Part shown: positions 48,315 to 57,076 of the stretch, in pieces
How positions within the stretch are numbered: position 1 is the stretch's first letter
Layout of the letters: every line of letters begins with the position of its first letter
NCBI RefSeq assembly: GCF_029258575.1
Contig: NZ_JARHYI010000017.1
Coordinates: forward strand, 1-58,699
Direction: 5' to 3'
Origin: Brachyspira sp.
GTDB lineage: Bacteria; Spirochaetota; Brachyspiria; Brachyspirales; Brachyspiraceae
Length of the DNA stretch: 58,699 bases
Made by a program: the position numbers and the translations under genes
Notes under the pieces: generated by a model
Told to the model about the DNA's origin: nothing
Database searches by the model: none
Seen by the model: only the letters and a program-made list of their open reading frames with translations

Positions 48315-50195
48315 ATGCTGAAAGATGTTATAGCTTTAGATTGCATCAATATAGATCTAAAGGGAAAAACAAAGTCTGAAATTATAGATGAAATGATTGA
48401 TATTCTCTATAATAACGGTAAATTAAATGACAAAGAAGAGTTTAAAAAGGAGATATTGAAAAGAGAATCTCAAAGTTCAACAGGTATGGAAGATGGTATA
48501 GCAATACCTCATGGTAAAACTAATGCCGTAAAAATTCCTACTATTGCAATAGGTATTTCAAAGAAAGGTGTAGATTATGAATCATTAGATGGTAAGCCTT
48601 CTCATTTATTTTTTATGATAGCAGCTCCTGAAAATTCTAATGATGCTCATATAGAATTATTATCGAAAATAACAACATTACTTCTTGAAGATGATATTAG
48701 AGAGTCAGTTTTAAGTGCAAAAACTAAAGAAGAAGTATTTAATATATTGATAAAAAATGCTGAAAAAGATAATGAAAATTCATCATTAAATCAGCAAAGA
48801 AGTATAAATAATAATTCATATCAAGTACTAGCAGTAACAGCATGTCCTACAGGAATAGCTCATACTTATATGGCAGCAGATGCTTTAATTAAAAAAGCTA
48901 AAGAATTAAATATAACTATAAAAGTAGAAACTAATGGTTCAAGTGGAGTAAAAAATGAACTTACAAAAGATGAGATAAAAAATGCAAAAGCTATAATAGT
49001 AGCAGCAGATAAAAATGTAGCTATGGAAAGATTTGCAGGAAAGAATGTTGATATAGTAGGAGTAAAAGAAGCTATAAAAGATCCAGAAAGATTGATAAAT
49101 AATGCTGTAAATCAAACGGCTCCTATATATCATAGCAATTATGATGATAATCAAACTTCAAATAAATTGGCAAGAAAATCAAAAACAGGAATATATAAAC
49201 ATTTGATGTCTGGTGTATCTAATATGCTTCCTTTTGTTGTAGGTGGAGGTATATTGATAGCATTTTCATTTATGTTTGGTATTAAGGCAAGTAATCCAGA
49301 TGATCCTTCATACAACTTTTTTGCTAAACTTTTAAGCGATATAGGAGGAGCTAATGCCTTCTTTTTGATGGTCCCTGTAATGGCAGCATTTATTGGTATG
49401 AGTATCGCTGACAGACCTGGATTTGCTCCTTCTATGGTTGGAGGATTAATATCATTGAATAGTGGTGGCGGATTTTTGGGCGGATTAATAGGAGGATTTT
49501 TAGGAGGGTATATAGTTCTTTTATTAAAAAAGATATTTAGTAAATTACCTGAAAGTTTGGAGGGAATTAAACCTGTTTTATTATATCCTTTATTTGGTAT
49601 ATTCATTACTGGTGCTATTATGTATTTGTTTATAGTTGAGCCTATAGCCGCTATAAATGCAGGACTTTCAAATTTTCTAAAAAATTTAGGTACAGGAAAT
49701 TTAATACTTCTAGGTGCTTTACTTGGTGCTATGATGTCTACAGATATGGGAGGACCTATTAATAAAGCTGCTTTCACATTTGGAATAGCAATGATATCAT
49801 CAGGACAATATGCTCCTCATGCTGCCGTTATGGCTGGAGGTATGGTTCCACCTTTGGGTATAGCATTAGCTACTACAATATTTAAAAATAAATTTACTTC
49901 AGATGAAAAAGATGCTGGAAAAACTTGCTATATTATGGGACTTTCATTCATTACAGAAGGTGCAATACCATTTGCTGCATCCGATCCCATAAGAGTCATT
50001 CCTTCATGTATAATAGGAGCTGCAGTTTCAGGTGCTTTATCTATGGCTTTTCATATAGAACTTAGAGCCCCTCATGGTGGTATATTCGTTCTTCCTATAG
50101 TTAATAATCCTATAATGTATTTACTTGCTATAGTAATAGGTTCTTTGATTACAGCTTTTATCCTTGGATTTATTAAAAAACCTTTAAATGATTAA
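48315..50195 (+). CDS. fruA: PTS fructose transporter, fused EIIABC
   Basis: Takes up fructose and phosphorylates it at C1. The 626 residues hold EIIA (about 1-150, phospho-His at 66 in IPHGK), EIIB (about 172-270, phospho-Cys at 177 in ACPTGIAHTYMAAD) and the membrane channel EIIC (about 290-620, with eight or more helices). The order A-B-C is the common one in Gram-positives and spirochaetes. AGTTGGAGG precedes the ATG. A bidirectional terminator follows. PTS HPr and EI are not in the window. Confidence 0.95.
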   Translation: MLKDVIALDCINIDLKGKTKSEIIDEMIDILYNNGKLNDKEEFKKEILKRESQSSTGMEDGIAIPHGKTNAVKIPTIAIGISKKGVDYESLDGKPSHLFFMIAAPENSNDAHIELLSKITTLLLEDDIRESVLSAKTKEEVFNILIKNAEKDNENSSLNQQRSINNNSYQVLAVTACPTGIAHTYMAADALIKKAKELNITIKVETNGSSGVKNELTKDEIKNAKAIIVAADKNVAMERFAGKNVDIVGVKEAIKDPERLINNAVNQTAPIYHSNYDDNQTSNKLARKSKTGIYKHLMSGVSNMLPFVVGGGILIAFSFMFGIKASNPDDPSYNFFAKLLSDIGGANAFFLMVPVMAAFIGMSIADRPGFAPSMVGGLISLNSGGGFLGGLIGGFLGGYIVLLLKKIFSKLPESLEGIKPVLLYPLFGIFITGAIMYLFIVEPIAAINAGLSNFLKNLGTGNLILLGALLGAMMSTDMGGPINKAAFTFGIAMISSGQYAPHAAVMAGGMVPPLGIALATTIFKNKFTSDEKDAGKTCYIMGLSFITEGAIPFAASDPIRVIPSCIIGAAVSGALSMAFHIELRAPHGGIFVLPIVNNPIMYLLAIVIGSLITAFILGFIKKPLND

Positions 50196-50213
50196 GCATA
50201 TATCTTATAAAAA

Positions 50214-50235
50214 AGGCTGGTAAAATAACCAGCCT
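50214..50235. terminator. Bidirectional terminator between fruA and the peptide-binding genes
   Basis: An 8-bp perfect stem AGGCTGGT / ACCAGCCT with a 6-nt loop, A-rich on the left and ATCTTTTT on the right. It serves both convergent transcripts. Confidence 0.9.
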
Positions 50236-50256
50236 ATCTTTTTATTAAAAATTTAA

Positions 50257-51861
50257 CTATTCTAAATAACAGTGATGAAATTTGTGAAATCCTAAAGAAT
50301 CATAGTAAACATCTTTAAGTTTTGGAGATACAAGCAAAGGTTCTGTATAATAGTATATAGGTATTATAGCCTCTTCTTTCATAAGTAATTCTTCTGCTTT
50401 ATGCATAGTCTCCATTCTAAATTTTTGATCTCCTGAAAGCATAACCTCATTAATCATATCATCATAAGCTTTATTACTGTAAACACTATAATTATTAGGA
50501 GAATAACTTATACATAAAGTCATAAAGTTTATAGGATCATCGAAATCTCCGTTCCATCCTCCTCTAGCCATAGTGATATTTCTGTCATATCTTGTCTGTA
50601 AAAATACAGCCCATTCCTCTTGAGTTAAAGTTACATCAATACCAAGATTTTCTTTCCACATCTGCTGAATAGCTTCAAATATTTTTACATGTATTCCTGG
50701 ATCAGCTTTGAATTCCATAACAGGGAAACCTTCACCATTAGGGTATCCAGCTTCAGCCATTAATCTTTTAGCTTCTTCAACATTTTTATTATATCCCTCT
50801 TTGCTTATATCTATATATTCTCCGCCATTTTCTCTGAAATCACCTTCATAATCTGATATACCATAAGGTACTAATGCACCTGCAGGTTTTTCTCCTCCCA
50901 TTGTTACTTGTTCTACTATATAATTTCTATCTATAGCAAGGGATAATGCTCTTCTTACTCTTATATCTTTTAATATATTATTAGTTAAATTCAAACAATA
51001 ATAATATGATGATATTCTAGGCTTAATTACTATAAGTCCTTCATTTTGTAATGTTTTTATATCCTGTCTTGGGAAAGATCTTGCAAAATGTAAAGACCCA
51101 GCTTTAACACCAGCTACAGAAGCAGTTTCATTTTCCATAAGAACGAATGTAATTTTATCAGGTACTATTGTATCTACATTCCAATAATTAGTATTTTTTA
51201 CCATTACTAAGCTTTGATCTCTATTTCTTTCTATAAGTTTGAAAGCTCCGTTTCCTATATAACTATCAGCATTCAAAGTCCATTTATTTCCATACTGTTC
51301 TATAATATCCTTTCTTAAAGGGTAAAAAGTAGGAAAACTTAAAAGCTCTAAAAAATATGCAGTAGGTGCTTCCAATTGCACTTCCAAAGTATAATCATCT
51401 ATCGCTTTTATTCCTAAACTTTCTTTAGGCATACTTCCTGCAGTTATTGCTTTAGCATTTTTGACAGGTTCATGCTGATATCCGTACTGACTTCCAGTAT
51501 TAGGATCTACAACTCTCTGCCAAGAGTATACAAAGTCATTAGCTGTAACAGGCATTCCGTCTGTCCATTTAGCATTCGTTCTAAGCTTAAAAGTATATGT
51601 AAGTCCGTCATCACTTATTTCCCAACTTTCAGCTACTCCTGCTGTTAATTTACCATTCATATCCTTTTCTACTAAACCTTCAAATGCATGTGTCAAATAA
51701 AATACTGCATCTGAAGTAACATTGATACTAGGATCTATAGTATTTGGTTCTGGTCCTGTATTGATAAATATAGATATTCCATCTTCTGATGATTTTTTAT
51801 TGGAGCAGGATATCATAAATAATACAGATATTATAAATAGAGTAAATATTTTTTTTATCAT
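50257..51861 (-). CDS. Oligopeptide-binding lipoprotein (OppA family) 1
   Basis: Solute-binding protein of an oligopeptide ABC importer, 534 residues. A lipoprotein signal (about 1-19, FMISCSN) anchors it to the inner membrane surface. The SBP_bac_5 fold shows PNTIDPSINVTSDAVFYLTH, AESWEISDDGLTYTFKLR, then KWTDG and DFVYSWQR, and RRALSLAIDR. No permease or ATPase genes lie nearby. It is the downstream member of a tandem pair with the gene at 51898-53526, 36 bp apart. Confidence 0.93.
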   Translation of the reverse strand: MIKKIFTLFIISVLFMISCSNKKSSEDGISIFINTGPEPNTIDPSINVTSDAVFYLTHAFEGLVEKDMNGKLTAGVAESWEISDDGLTYTFKLRTNAKWTDGMPVTANDFVYSWQRVVDPNTGSQYGYQHEPVKNAKAITAGSMPKESLGIKAIDDYTLEVQLEAPTAYFLELLSFPTFYPLRKDIIEQYGNKWTLNADSYIGNGAFKLIERNRDQSLVMVKNTNYWNVDTIVPDKITFVLMENETASVAGVKAGSLHFARSFPRQDIKTLQNEGLIVIKPRISSYYYCLNLTNNILKDIRVRRALSLAIDRNYIVEQVTMGGEKPAGALVPYGISDYEGDFRENGGEYIDISKEGYNKNVEEAKRLMAEAGYPNGEGFPVMEFKADPGIHVKIFEAIQQMWKENLGIDVTLTQEEWAVFLQTRYDRNITMARGGWNGDFDDPINFMTLCISYSPNNYSVYSNKAYDDMINEVMLSGDQKFRMETMHKAEELLMKEEAIIPIYYYTEPLLVSPKLKDVYYDSLGFHKFHHCYLE

Positions 51862-51897
51862 TTTTGTACTCCTAATTTATTAATAATATATTGTATA

Positions 51898-53526
51898 TCA
51901 GTCTTCTAAATAAGCTTTATAGAAATTATGCTGTCCCATAGAATCATACTGAACTCCTTTTAATTTCGGAGATATCAATATAGGTTCGCTTGCAAAGTAT
52001 ATTGGTATTATTGGCATATCAGTCATCAATAATTCTTCAGCTTTATGCATAGTCATCATTCTATGAGATGTATCTGTAATTAATGTTGCCGTTTTTATAA
52101 GGTCATCATATCTTTTATTACTGTATAAACTATTATTATTTGGAGATGAACTCAAAAATACAGAAAGGAAATTTATAGGATCATTAAAATCTCCATTCCA
52201 GTTGTCGCTTGCAATATCAAAATTTTTAGCGAATCTTTCAGAAGATAGATCTGCAGATTCTAATTCTTCTATTTCAACGTTAATTCCCAAATTTTCTTTC
52301 CACATTTTTCTAATGGCTTCAAATATATTTCTGTTTCTTCCATGAGTAGTTTTGAAAGTTATAACAGGAAAACCATTACCGTTTGGATATCCTGCAAGCA
52401 TCATAAGTCTTTGTGCCTTTTTAACATCATTCTTATAATTTCCCTCACTTATATCTATATAGTTGCCTCCGTTCTCCCTAAAACCTCCAAAGAAACCATA
52501 TATCCCATACGGAACAAATGCAGCTGCAGGTTTTTCTCCAGCTCTTGTGATGTTTTCAACTATATAATTTCTATCTATTGAAAGTGATAAGGCTCTTCTT
52601 ACATTTATATCAGATAATGCTTTGTTTGTTGTATTAATAAAATAAAAATATGTTGATATTACAGGAACATCATGTATATATCCCAAATCTTTTAATTCTT
52701 TTATATCTTCTATTGGAAAATGTCTGGAAAAATGTAAAACACCTTTTTTTACAGCATTCAAAGAATATAGAGAATCATTTTTTAATATGAATTCTAATCT
52801 GCTTGGTATAATTTCATTACTATTCCAATAATATGTATTTTTTTCCATAATAATAAAATTATCCAATTTCCTATCAACAATTTTAAATGGACCATTTCCA
52901 ATAAAAGTTTCAGGTTTTTCAGTCCAATTATTTTCATTTAATTTTATTATATCATTTCTCAAAGGATAAAAAGTAGGAGAAGTTAAAATCTCCAAGAAAT
53001 ATGTTGAAGGCACATCTAAAACAATTTCTAAAGTATAATCATCTATAGCTTCAATTCCCAAATATTTTGATTCTATCTCTCCTTTGTTAATTTCTTTAGA
53101 ATTTTTTATTATACTGTATTGATAAGCGAATTTACTTTTGGTTTTAGGATCAAATAATCTTCTAAAAGAATAAACAAAATCTTTAGCCAATACAGGATTT
53201 CCATCAGACCAATATGCATTATCTCTAAGATTAAATGTATATACAAGACCGTCGCTGCTTACATTCCAACTTTTTGCAACAGCAGGTATTATTTTTCCGT
53301 CTTTATCTTTACTTACTAATCCTTCAAATATATGATTTAAATATATTAATGTATCTGAAGTAACATTTATACTAGGATCCATAATATGAGGCTCTTCTCC
53401 TATATTAATTTGCAATGAATAATATTTGTTTGAATGATTATAATTGCTTATACTATTTTCCATCTTTGAACAGGATATTATTGCATATATTAATATAATT
53501 AACAGTATAAAATATTTTTTGAGCAT
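51898..53526 (-). CDS. Oligopeptide-binding lipoprotein (OppA family) 2
   Basis: Paralogue of the downstream gene, 542 residues, with the same signatures: lipobox IISCSK (about 15-20), IMDPSINVTSDTLIYLNH, SWNVSSDGLVYTFNLR, DFVYSFRR, RRALSLSIDRNYIVENI. The two proteins keep the same domain order and many identical blocks, so they come from a tandem duplication, but most ligand-side segments differ and different peptide ranges are likely. This copy has diverged more from the usual OppA pattern. AT-rich DNA (about 130 bp) separates it from the MATE gene. Confidence 0.92.
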   Translation of the reverse strand: MLKKYFILLIILIYAIISCSKMENSISNYNHSNKYYSLQINIGEEPHIMDPSINVTSDTLIYLNHIFEGLVSKDKDGKIIPAVAKSWNVSSDGLVYTFNLRDNAYWSDGNPVLAKDFVYSFRRLFDPKTKSKFAYQYSIIKNSKEINKGEIESKYLGIEAIDDYTLEIVLDVPSTYFLEILTSPTFYPLRNDIIKLNENNWTEKPETFIGNGPFKIVDRKLDNFIIMEKNTYYWNSNEIIPSRLEFILKNDSLYSLNAVKKGVLHFSRHFPIEDIKELKDLGYIHDVPVISTYFYFINTTNKALSDINVRRALSLSIDRNYIVENITRAGEKPAAAFVPYGIYGFFGGFRENGGNYIDISEGNYKNDVKKAQRLMMLAGYPNGNGFPVITFKTTHGRNRNIFEAIRKMWKENLGINVEIEELESADLSSERFAKNFDIASDNWNGDFNDPINFLSVFLSSSPNNNSLYSNKRYDDLIKTATLITDTSHRMMTMHKAEELLMTDMPIIPIYFASEPILISPKLKGVQYDSMGQHNFYKAYLED

Positions 53527-53662
53527 TCTATTTATCCATAAATGATATTTTATTATATTGTGAGTATATAGTTTATAACATATAATGTCAAATGCTATTT
53601 TTATGTTATTATTTTATAAGTTTGAAATACCTTATTATTTTTTTATTTATAAATAAAAAATT

Positions 53663-55036
53663 TTAATTGACACTTAATTTCGTTAATTTTTTGAAATATA
53701 TTGTGAATAATGTTATTGTAGTACATACGGCAAAAAAATCTGCTATAGGCTCTGCTAATAATACAGCCATAACTTTATTTTTCATAAATAAAGGAAGTAT
53801 GAATATAAGAGGTATTAGTAGTATTATTTTTCTTAATATAGCTAAAAATGCAGATATTTTAGCATTTCCCAAAGCTACAAATGTTTGCTGACATGCGGTC
53901 TGTGCCCCAAATATTAATGAACTTGCCATATATATTTTTAAAGCCCAAATAGAATAATATATAAGTTCTTCATTGCTTGTGAATATTCTTACAAAAAGAT
54001 ATGGAAAAAATTCTGATATTATCCACATTAAAGTAGAAAAAGATAAACTGCTTATCAAAAGTATTTTAAATGCATATTTTACTCTATCAATATTATTAGC
54101 TCCGTAATTATAGCTTATTATAGGTTGAGCTCCCTGAGTAAGTCCAATTATAGGAAGAAAAGAAAATTGCATAATACTGCTTAATATAGTCATAGCACCC
54201 ACAGCCAAATCTCCGCCGTATTTTAATAGAGATTTATTAAATGATATGAATAAAATACTTTCTGTAAATTGCATTATAAATGGTGAAAAACCTAAAGCTA
54301 AACATGGAATTATTATTTTAGGGGATATTTTTAAATACTTTAATTTTAATTTTAAAATACTCCTTTTTGAAGTCATAAAGTATAATATCCATATACAAGA
54401 TACAGCCTGTGATATAATAGTAGCAAGTGCAGCACCTCTTACATCCATATTGAATACAAATATAAATATAGGATCCAATATTATATTAATAACTGCTCCT
54501 ATCAAAACAGTAAGCATACTTGTTGTCGCTTTTCCCTGTGCCGTTATAAAAGCATTAAGCCCCAAAGCTAATTGAACAAATATCGTGCCTATTGAATATA
54601 TTCTTAAATATCTCATTGCATATGTAATGGTATTTTCACTTGCACCAAAAAACATAAGAAAGGGTTTGGCAAATAAAATCAGTATTACTGTTAATACCAA
54701 AGAAATAATTATTAATGTCATGGTACAGTTTCCAACTATTTCTTCTGCCTTATTATAATCCTGCTTTCCCATCATAATAGAAGCACGAGGAGAGCCTCCC
54801 ATACTTATAAGATAGGCAAATGCTGATACCGCCATTATAACAGGCATAGTTACACCTACACCTGTTAAAGCAGTAGCACCTATATCTTGAATATGTCCTA
54901 TATACATTCTATCAACTACATTATATAGAACATTTATTATTTGTGCAGCTATAGCAGGAAGTGCTAATTGAAATAGTAATTTTCCCACAGGCTTATTTGC
55001 AAGCTCATTTGATTTTAACACTGATTGATCATTCAT
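53663..55036 (-). CDS. MATE-family multidrug/toxin exporter
   Basis: A cation-coupled efflux protein with 457 residues and 12 membrane helices in two halves. The N-terminal KLLFQLALPAIAAQIINVLY and the repeat PRASIMMGKQDYNKAE, together with GLTQGAQPIISYNYGA in the second half (a MATE signature), make the family clear. Substrate unknown. It is the last intact chromosomal gene before the decayed phage region. Confidence 0.93.
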   Translation of the reverse strand: MNDQSVLKSNELANKPVGKLLFQLALPAIAAQIINVLYNVVDRMYIGHIQDIGATALTGVGVTMPVIMAVSAFAYLISMGGSPRASIMMGKQDYNKAEEIVGNCTMTLIIISLVLTVILILFAKPFLMFFGASENTITYAMRYLRIYSIGTIFVQLALGLNAFITAQGKATTSMLTVLIGAVINIILDPIFIFVFNMDVRGAALATIISQAVSCIWILYFMTSKRSILKLKLKYLKISPKIIIPCLALGFSPFIMQFTESILFISFNKSLLKYGGDLAVGAMTILSSIMQFSFLPIIGLTQGAQPIISYNYGANNIDRVKYAFKILLISSLSFSTLMWIISEFFPYLFVRIFTSNEELIYYSIWALKIYMASSLIFGAQTACQQTFVALGNAKISAFLAILRKIILLIPLIFILPLFMKNKVMAVLLAEPIADFFAVCTTITLFTIYFKKLTKLSVN

Positions 55037-55427
55037 ATTTCACTGCTTATAATTTTTAATGCCTTTATTATAAAAAATAAATATTATTATATCAATAAGA
55101 AAATAAATTTTTTGAAAAAATGTTATGGATTTTTTAAAAACAATATTTATTATTTTTATCTATTTTATAATTTTTTATCATCATCAAATAAATCTTATAT
55201 AGTAATAAAATTAGAATTTATATCTTTAAGCTATATTATTTTCAAATTAGTATTTTTAGTAAGTTCTTTGAATTTATCTCCGTCAATCAATATACTATGA
55301 TTTTTGAGAAACTGCATAAAGATGTTATTATTTTATTTTCGCGTATAGCATCATTTTCTCTACTAACTGCATCTTTATTAGTTAATATGGGATTAATATT
55401 TCTAAAATTTTTTATTGTTAAAATACC
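55037..55427. other. Gene-free stretch, decayed DNA
   Basis: No intact gene is seen. On the minus strand pieces such as NPILTNKDAVSRENDAIREN then SILIDGDKFKELTKNTN read like parts of one protein in changing frames, just after the portal remnant, but I do not recognise them. Probably further decayed phage or accessory DNA. Confidence 0.4.
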
Positions 55428-55867
55428 TTTGAAAATCTTCTGATTTCCAAAAAATGAGTATCTGATAAGTTCATTGTGATAGTGTCTATTTTCATTCCTT
55501 ATTCAAGAATGACAATACCTTTTTTCCAAGCCTCTCTGAAACTTTCTTTGAGATTTTGTTTCGCTTCTTTACTTAATTTCTGCGGATGTGAAATTATTGG
55601 TACTTTTTTAACCACATTAGAAAAAAGTCTAAAGCAAAATTGTCTTGATAAAGTCCTGTAGTTATTTGCTTATGCATCATAGATATTGGACTGTATCCTA
55701 TTTTTATTATTTTTATGCTCGCCTACGCTAAATAATATGCAGTAAATAAATTTAGAACCTGCTTCGACTCGCTTTGTTTATTATCTTAGTGCTGTCAAAA
55801 TCATTAAAAAAATATGAAGCTATTTTATTTTTTAATCCTCTTCTCTTAAACTGCCTGAATATATCAT
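55428..55867 (-). pseudogene. HK97-type phage portal protein remnant
   Basis: Read on the minus strand in several frames: FRQFKRRGLKNKIASYFFND near the start (overlapping the preceding gene's stop as ATGA), GYSPISMMHKQITTGLYQDN, ALDFF, KKVPIISHPQKLSKEAKQNL then KESFREAWKKG, VILE, and GMKIDTITMNLSDTHFLEI. The block order (GYSPI, then L-S-x-E-A-K-x-x-L-x-x-S-x-x-x-A, then L-E-x-G-M-K, then D-x-x-F-L-E) is that of HK97 portal proteins, the ring through which phage DNA enters the head. There are at least three frame breaks, and about two thirds of the protein is gone. It marks decayed prophage DNA. Confidence 0.65.
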
Positions 55868-56066
55868 TTATCAATTCCTATAGATTTTAATACTACTTTT
55901 TTAGAAAATAATCCTACGCTTAAATTATTATCTTCAGCATATTTCTTTAATAAATTGTTTTCATCTTCATTTATTCTGAAAAATATAACATAGGTTTTAT
56001 CTTTTCCTTCTTTCTTTTTTCTTCCTACTCCTGCTCTAGCACAGCCCCATTTTTTTCTTCAGACAT
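55864..56066 (-). pseudogene. Ribbon-helix-helix-like small protein, frameshift in an A-run
   Basis: ATG 56066 begins M-S-E-E-K-N and stops after 13 codons (TAG). One extra A in the 7-A run (codons 4-6, DNA 56051-56057) would restore a full protein of about 67 residues: W-G-C-A-R-A-G-V-G-R-K-K-K, then KTYVIFFRINEDENNLLKKY, AEDNNLSVGLFSKKVVLKSI and an end GIDK. The pattern (R-I-N-x-x-E-x-x-x-L-x-x-x-A, S-x-G-x-x) resembles ribbon-helix-helix regulators. The stop of this frame overlaps the portal start. Homopolymer frameshift, true mutation or sequencing error cannot be told apart. Confidence 0.5.
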
Positions 56067-56068
56067 TT

Positions 56069-56164
56069 TTAACCTCGTTTTTTTAGAATATTCAAAATGA
56101 TTACTGTTATTAAAAGCATGCAGGTAATAATATTTAGTATAAATGTTAATGTCTGTATATTCAT
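56069..56164 (-). CDS. Tiny hydrophobic membrane peptide, 31 residues
   Basis: Sequence MNIQTLTFILNIITCMLLIT then a short rest ending in ILKKRG. AAAAGGAGAG lies about 8 bp before ATG, one of the best ribosome binding sites in the window. It has a single hydrophobic helix with a positive end. It is just after a similar 34-residue peptide and ends 2 bp before the ribbon-helix-helix start. The tandem pair could be phage membrane peptides or type I-like toxins. The family is not recognised. Confidence 0.5.
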   Translation of the reverse strand: MNIQTLTFILNIITCMLLITVIILNILKKRG

Positions 56165-56165
56165 A

Positions 56166-56270
56166 TTATTTGCTCTCCTTTTTATTTTTGCCGAACATCT
56201 GAATTACAACTATTAAAAAAAGCACGCTTCTTAAAAGTTCAAGCCAAGTATTTAAATTTTCTATATTCAT
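56166..56270 (-). CDS. Tiny membrane peptide, 34 residues
   Basis: Sequence MNIENLNTWLELLRSVLFLI then VVIQMFGKNKKESK. AAAGGAG lies about 9 bp before ATG. An amphipathic start precedes one hydrophobic helix (LFLIVVI) and a basic tail. Its stop lies 1 bp before the next tiny gene's start codon. It is preceded by the long inverted-repeat element, so the arrangement is structured leader, then peptide A, then peptide B, then a DNA-binding-like protein, which resembles small phage or toxin modules. No function is claimed. Confidence 0.5.
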   Translation of the reverse strand: MNIENLNTWLELLRSVLFLIVVIQMFGKNKKESK

Positions 56271-56301
56271 CTTGACAGCTCCTTTATTTTTGATTATTAT
56301 A

Positions 56302-56431
56302 TTACCTATAGAAGCCATGGCTGGAGTTTAGCCGACTTAACAGCTAATAATCTTATTTCTGATTATTAATTAATGTTATAATATTGCCAACTAATTATAA
56401 ATTGCTGTTAGAAACTCTAAGGCTTCCGTAA
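56302..56431. ncRNA. Structured inverted-repeat element (four collinear stem blocks)
   Basis: Four perfect complementary blocks occur in mirror order: TTAC (56302-56305) with GTAA (56428-56431), GAAGCC (56311-56316) with GGCTTC (56421-56426), GAGTTT (56324-56329) with AAACTC (56412-56417), and TAACAGC (56338-56344) with GCTGTTA (56404-56410). An AT-rich loop of about 60 nt lies between. This order is most unlikely by chance and implies a long imperfect hairpin. On the minus strand it would be in the leader of the two tiny peptides; on the plus strand it lies before the terminase remnant. No known RNA family recognised. Confidence 0.5.
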
Positions 56432-56542
56432 GCAACTCCTTTAATTAGGATAACTTTATTATATCATAATTTGTTTTTATGTTAATAGTTTTCAAGTATG
56501 TTCTGTAAAAAGTTATAAACATTTATATTTTTTATATATTAT

Positions 56543-56931
56543 ATGTATACCTATGAAGAATATATAAATAAAGAACTGCCTGTTTGTCAAGTTGCTTTTT
56601 TATCTGTAAAAATACATTTGGACGATATAGAAAAATCTAACGCCAAAGGTGGACTTCATCAAAATAATGATTATCCTTTTATTTTAATGAAGATGAAGAT
56701 AAATGCCCTATAATGTTTATACAATCTTTAGTACATACAAAAGGAGAATTGACAAATCATAATATCATACTAGAGCCTTGGGAACAGTTTATAATAGCAA
56801 GCATATTCGGATGGAGGAGAAAGGACAATAATTTAAGAAGATTTAAAAAGGCTTATGTTCAGGTAAGCAGGAAAAATGGAAAAACTACTTTTTCATCTGG
56901 AATTGGTAATTATTGTTTTTTCTGCATATAA
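56543..56931 (+). pseudogene. Phage terminase large subunit, N-terminal remnant
   Basis: From ATG 56543 the frame reads MYTYEEYINKELPVCQVAFL, VKIHLDDIEK. It shifts near 56675-56685 (a T-run) and continues as FYFNEDEDKCPIMFIQSLVH then TKGELTNHNI, EPWEQFIIASIFGW and VQVSRKNGKTTFSSGIG. The blocks match terminase (Terminase_1 type): a His-Leu-x-Asp-x-Glu start, the KGE motif, EPWQxFIIA...FGW, and the Walker A variant SRKNGKTT. It stops after about 130 residues, so the nuclease part and most of the ATPase are lost. Together with the portal remnant it shows a decayed prophage. Confidence 0.7.
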
Positions 56932-57076
56932 ATATTCTTTTTTATTTATATAATTCTGATTTTGGTTTAAAAATGTCTTGTCTTATGCATAAGATAAGAC
57001 TATTCAAATTAAATACATAATAATAAAGTTTTAAACAAATTGCAACTACATATTAAATATATTGTTTTTTTATTAT

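Noticed and set aside
49151-49777. A 208-codon frame antisense to fruA
   Set aside because: It mirrors the codon pattern of the EIIC domain, is Pro/Ile-rich without any family pattern, and has no RBS. fruA is certain here.
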